64,000 nucleotides of DNA from Desertimonas sp963786985. GTDB lineage: Bacteria > Actinomycetota > Acidimicrobiia > Acidimicrobiales > Ilumatobacteraceae. Below are positions 61,880 to 64,000 of this stretch, piece after piece. The stretch is from NCBI GenBank assembly GCA_963786985.1, contig CAWBBL010000026.1:1-64000 (forward strand), written 5' to 3'. The notes beneath the pieces were generated by a model. That model searched no databases. It was not told the DNA's origin and was given only the letters and a program-made list of their open reading frames with translations. The translations under genes and the position numbers were made by a program. Positions within the stretch are counted from its first letter, which is position 1, and each line of letters opens with the position of its first letter.

Positions 61880-64000
61880 CGCGGTTGCAGCCGGCAGACC
61901 GGTGGCTGGAGATGGACCTCACGTGGTTCGATCCCACCGAGCCCTTCGCACCGCGCCTCGACGATCTGTTCGGCCGTGTCGTCCCGCTCGTCGCCAACGT
62001 TGGTGGACGGCGCGGCGTACTGTTCAACCTCGGCTGGCTCGTCGATCTCGTCACCGAGTGGACCGGTGATCCGGAGCAGAAGATCCCGACGCGCAGCCGG
62101 CGCACGGCGCAGTGGGCAGCCGTCGGATACCGCCGCCTGCACGAGTTCGTCGGCGAGTTCCACGCCGCCGCGCAGCGTCACGGCCTGGACGATCTGCGCT
62201 GCGGAGTTCTCTTCGTCGAATGGGCCCACGTCGTGTGGCCGCCCGAGCTGAAGATCTACGACTTCGACAGCGACTGGTACGAACGCCACCCCGAGTTGTA
62301 CGAGGCACCGCGGTCGTTCATCAACATGCCCGACCTGCACCCGGTCAACCGGTTGCGCGCCGACACGTATCCCTACGCGTCGGCGCCCGGCGGGATCGCC
62401 GAGGGGACAACATTCGGCGAGCTGTTCGGCCCGCAGTGGGCGAGCTTTGCGGAGTACACCGGGTTCGACTCGGTGCTGCTGCGCGACGGTTTCTGCGGGC
62501 CGATGATCTACACCCGCAACGGACCCTACGGAGGGCGCGCACCTGCCGACCCGGCCGTCGTGGAGCGCTTCAGCGACGCCGTCCGGGCGCTGTTCCGCGA
62601 CGTCAAGCAGGCCGCCCCGGACCGTCTGCTCCTCGGATACTCCAGCGCCATCAGTCCGGTCGCCGACTGGCGGGTCGGATGCGTCGACTTCGAGGCGCTG
62701 ATCGCCGACGGCCACCTCGATGGGTGGATCGAGCAGACGTGGGGTGGGGCGTGGCAGGACTGGTGGCACCAGCTCTGGAAGGGATGGACGTTCCAGGCGG
62801 CGAACCTGACGACGCGGGCGGCGATGATCGCCCGGGCCAACGAGCGGCGCGAGCAGCCCTGCGCGCTGTACCACCTCGTCGAGACGTGGGACGGTTGGGA
62901 GCACTGGGACACGTTGCACCAGGTGCCCGGCAAGTTGACGTGGGGGGCCTGGGCGTTCGCCCACGCCGGCGCCCTGACGCCCGATGGGCCGCGCCCGAGC
63001 GATGGGGCGTACGTCTCGTGGCTCAACAACGGGGACATGGAGCTGTTGTCGGAGGACGACGTGACGTTCGTCGCCGGGATCCTCGATCGGGCCGAGACCA
63101 GTGCGGCGACGCTCGAGAACGTGTACGGACCGGTGCTCGTGTACCACCGCCAGTCGATGGCCCGGCTGGCGACGACGTCGCCCGACGACCAGGTCGGTGA
63201 GTGGATCGACGACCAGGCCGGCCTGCTGATGAAGTGGGGCGTGCCGATCCTGGCGGCGACGCGAACCGAGTGGCTCGGCGCGATCGACGGCGACCGCCAG
63301 CTGATCTCCCAGCCACCGATGGTCGAGGGCGACGGCGCGGCGCTACTCGACCATGCCGACGTCGCGGTCGTCGGCCGCGCCGACGTCATCGCGGCAGCGG
63401 TCGCCGACCGGTTGGGGCTGACACCCGACGACCGCCGGATGCCATCCGACTTCTACGTGTGCACCGGGCCGGACCCGGACGTGCCGCCGGCCGACCGCCC
63501 GTACCTCCCCGACCACGTTGCCGTCGGCGTGGGAGATGATGTCGACGTGCTGTACTCCAGCCGGCACACTCCGCTGCTGACGTCGCGCGACGGGTGGTGC
63601 TGGTGGCAGCCGACGGATTGGTCCGAGCCGTTCAACCAGTTCCTGCCGAAGTATCAACTCGGGTCGACGTATCCGGCGTACCGGTTCGCGCGCCTGCTCG
63701 GCGACCTCGCCGGCCGACGTGGGCGCAGCCATCTCGATCGAGCTGCACCGGTCGGCGCCGGTGGCCTTCCACCTCTGGCGCAGCGGCGACGCGGTCCACG
63801 TCCTGCTCGGCAACCTGGAGACCGGTGAGCTGGGCGACTCACGTGTGCCCCGGGACATCACGGTCCGGCTGTCGCGCCGCGAGCTGGCGCTCGCCGACGG
63901 GCAGCTGCGGCTGGTCCGCGTCGACGGCTCAGGTCGCGAGGTGATCGTCCTGGCGGCCAGCGAGGATCCCGGCTTCGTCGAGTGCGCGGTGACGCTCGAC
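61876..64000 (+). CDS. large unrecognised, probably glycosidic enzyme (partial, one frameshift)
   Basis: At least 708 residues, cut by the window end. I do not recognise the family. The core looks like a TIM barrel of a glycoside hydrolase: repeated aromatic-acidic strand ends such as GVLFVEWAHVVWP, YDFDSDWYERHPELYEAPRS, IEQTWGGAWQDWWHQLWKGW and LYHLVETWDGWEHW. GVPILAATRTEWL and HADVAVVGRADVIAA suggest a later glutamine-amidotransferase-like or Rossmann domain (about 430-530), as in some galactosidases. The tail has a beta-sandwich look after a frameshift near 63713-63716 (one extra C). GTG overlaps the oxidoreductase stop. No signal peptide. Confidence 0.7.

Overview
The window is high-GC DNA, densely packed on both strands, with no rRNA or tRNA gene, CRISPR array or transposase that I can recognise. 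The gene content points to a free-living, heterotrophic actinomycete, possibly of the Acidimicrobiia/Ilumatobacter type. Supporting features are a furA-katG pair, many GTG starts, several genes with a TANNNT box 6-8 nt before the start codon (leaderless mRNAs), an unusual N-terminal domain on a class III cyclase, and many sugar and peptide ABC importers. The exact taxon is an inference.

Layout. 1-5 kb: start of a GH51 arabinofuranosidase with a LacI-type operator; a divergent alpha/beta hydrolase/TetR pair, both damaged as sequenced; furA-katG. 5-13.5 kb: a seven-gene minus-strand oligopeptide importer operon (binding protein, two permeases, two ATPases, class I amidotransferase, beta-lactamase-like serine hydrolase), divergent from an LD-carboxypeptidase, suggesting murein-peptide uptake or recycling. 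13.5-17.4 kb: small enzymes, a membrane protein, a DinB protein and a nucleotide cyclase. 17-24 kb: a rhamnoside operon (family 1 binding protein, two permeases, GH78 rhamnosidase, LacI regulator). 24-38 kb: single genes, including an ADP-ribosylglycohydrolase/phosphatase fusion next to an adenosine-deaminase-like enzyme, a MoaD-like/BNR-repeat pair, and a signal-bearing truncated haemoglobin behind a cysteine-rich HTH regulator. 38-48 kb: a two-component system, a six-repeat fibronectin III surface protein, MerR, STAS, an epimerase and a zinc alcohol dehydrogenase. 48-54 kb: a second sugar operon (binding protein, single-chain fused permease, ROK kinase, HutC-type GntR, SIS isomerase). 54-57.5 kb: a lipoprotein/membrane protein pair and an acyl-CoA synthetase. 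57.6-64 kb: a third sugar operon with a ribose-type importer, an FAD oxidoreductase and a large, unrecognised, probably glycosidic enzyme cut by the window edge.

Two window-wide patterns matter. First, at least fourteen frameshifts split otherwise well-conserved genes, and at least twelve of them are single-base insertions, often in or next to short G/C runs. This looks like uncorrected sequencing error more than true gene decay, so genes marked pseudogene here are probably intact in the organism. Second, the intergenic spaces carry a dispersed set of roughly 43-53 nt inverted repeats with 9-14 bp arms and a loop of about 25 nt. One family (arms GAAGTCCCGAC/GTCGGGACTTC) has four copies, another (arms CTGGGGAAG/CTTCCCCAG) has two, and three single elements share the geometry. 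They are the clearest structure here not explained by genes.
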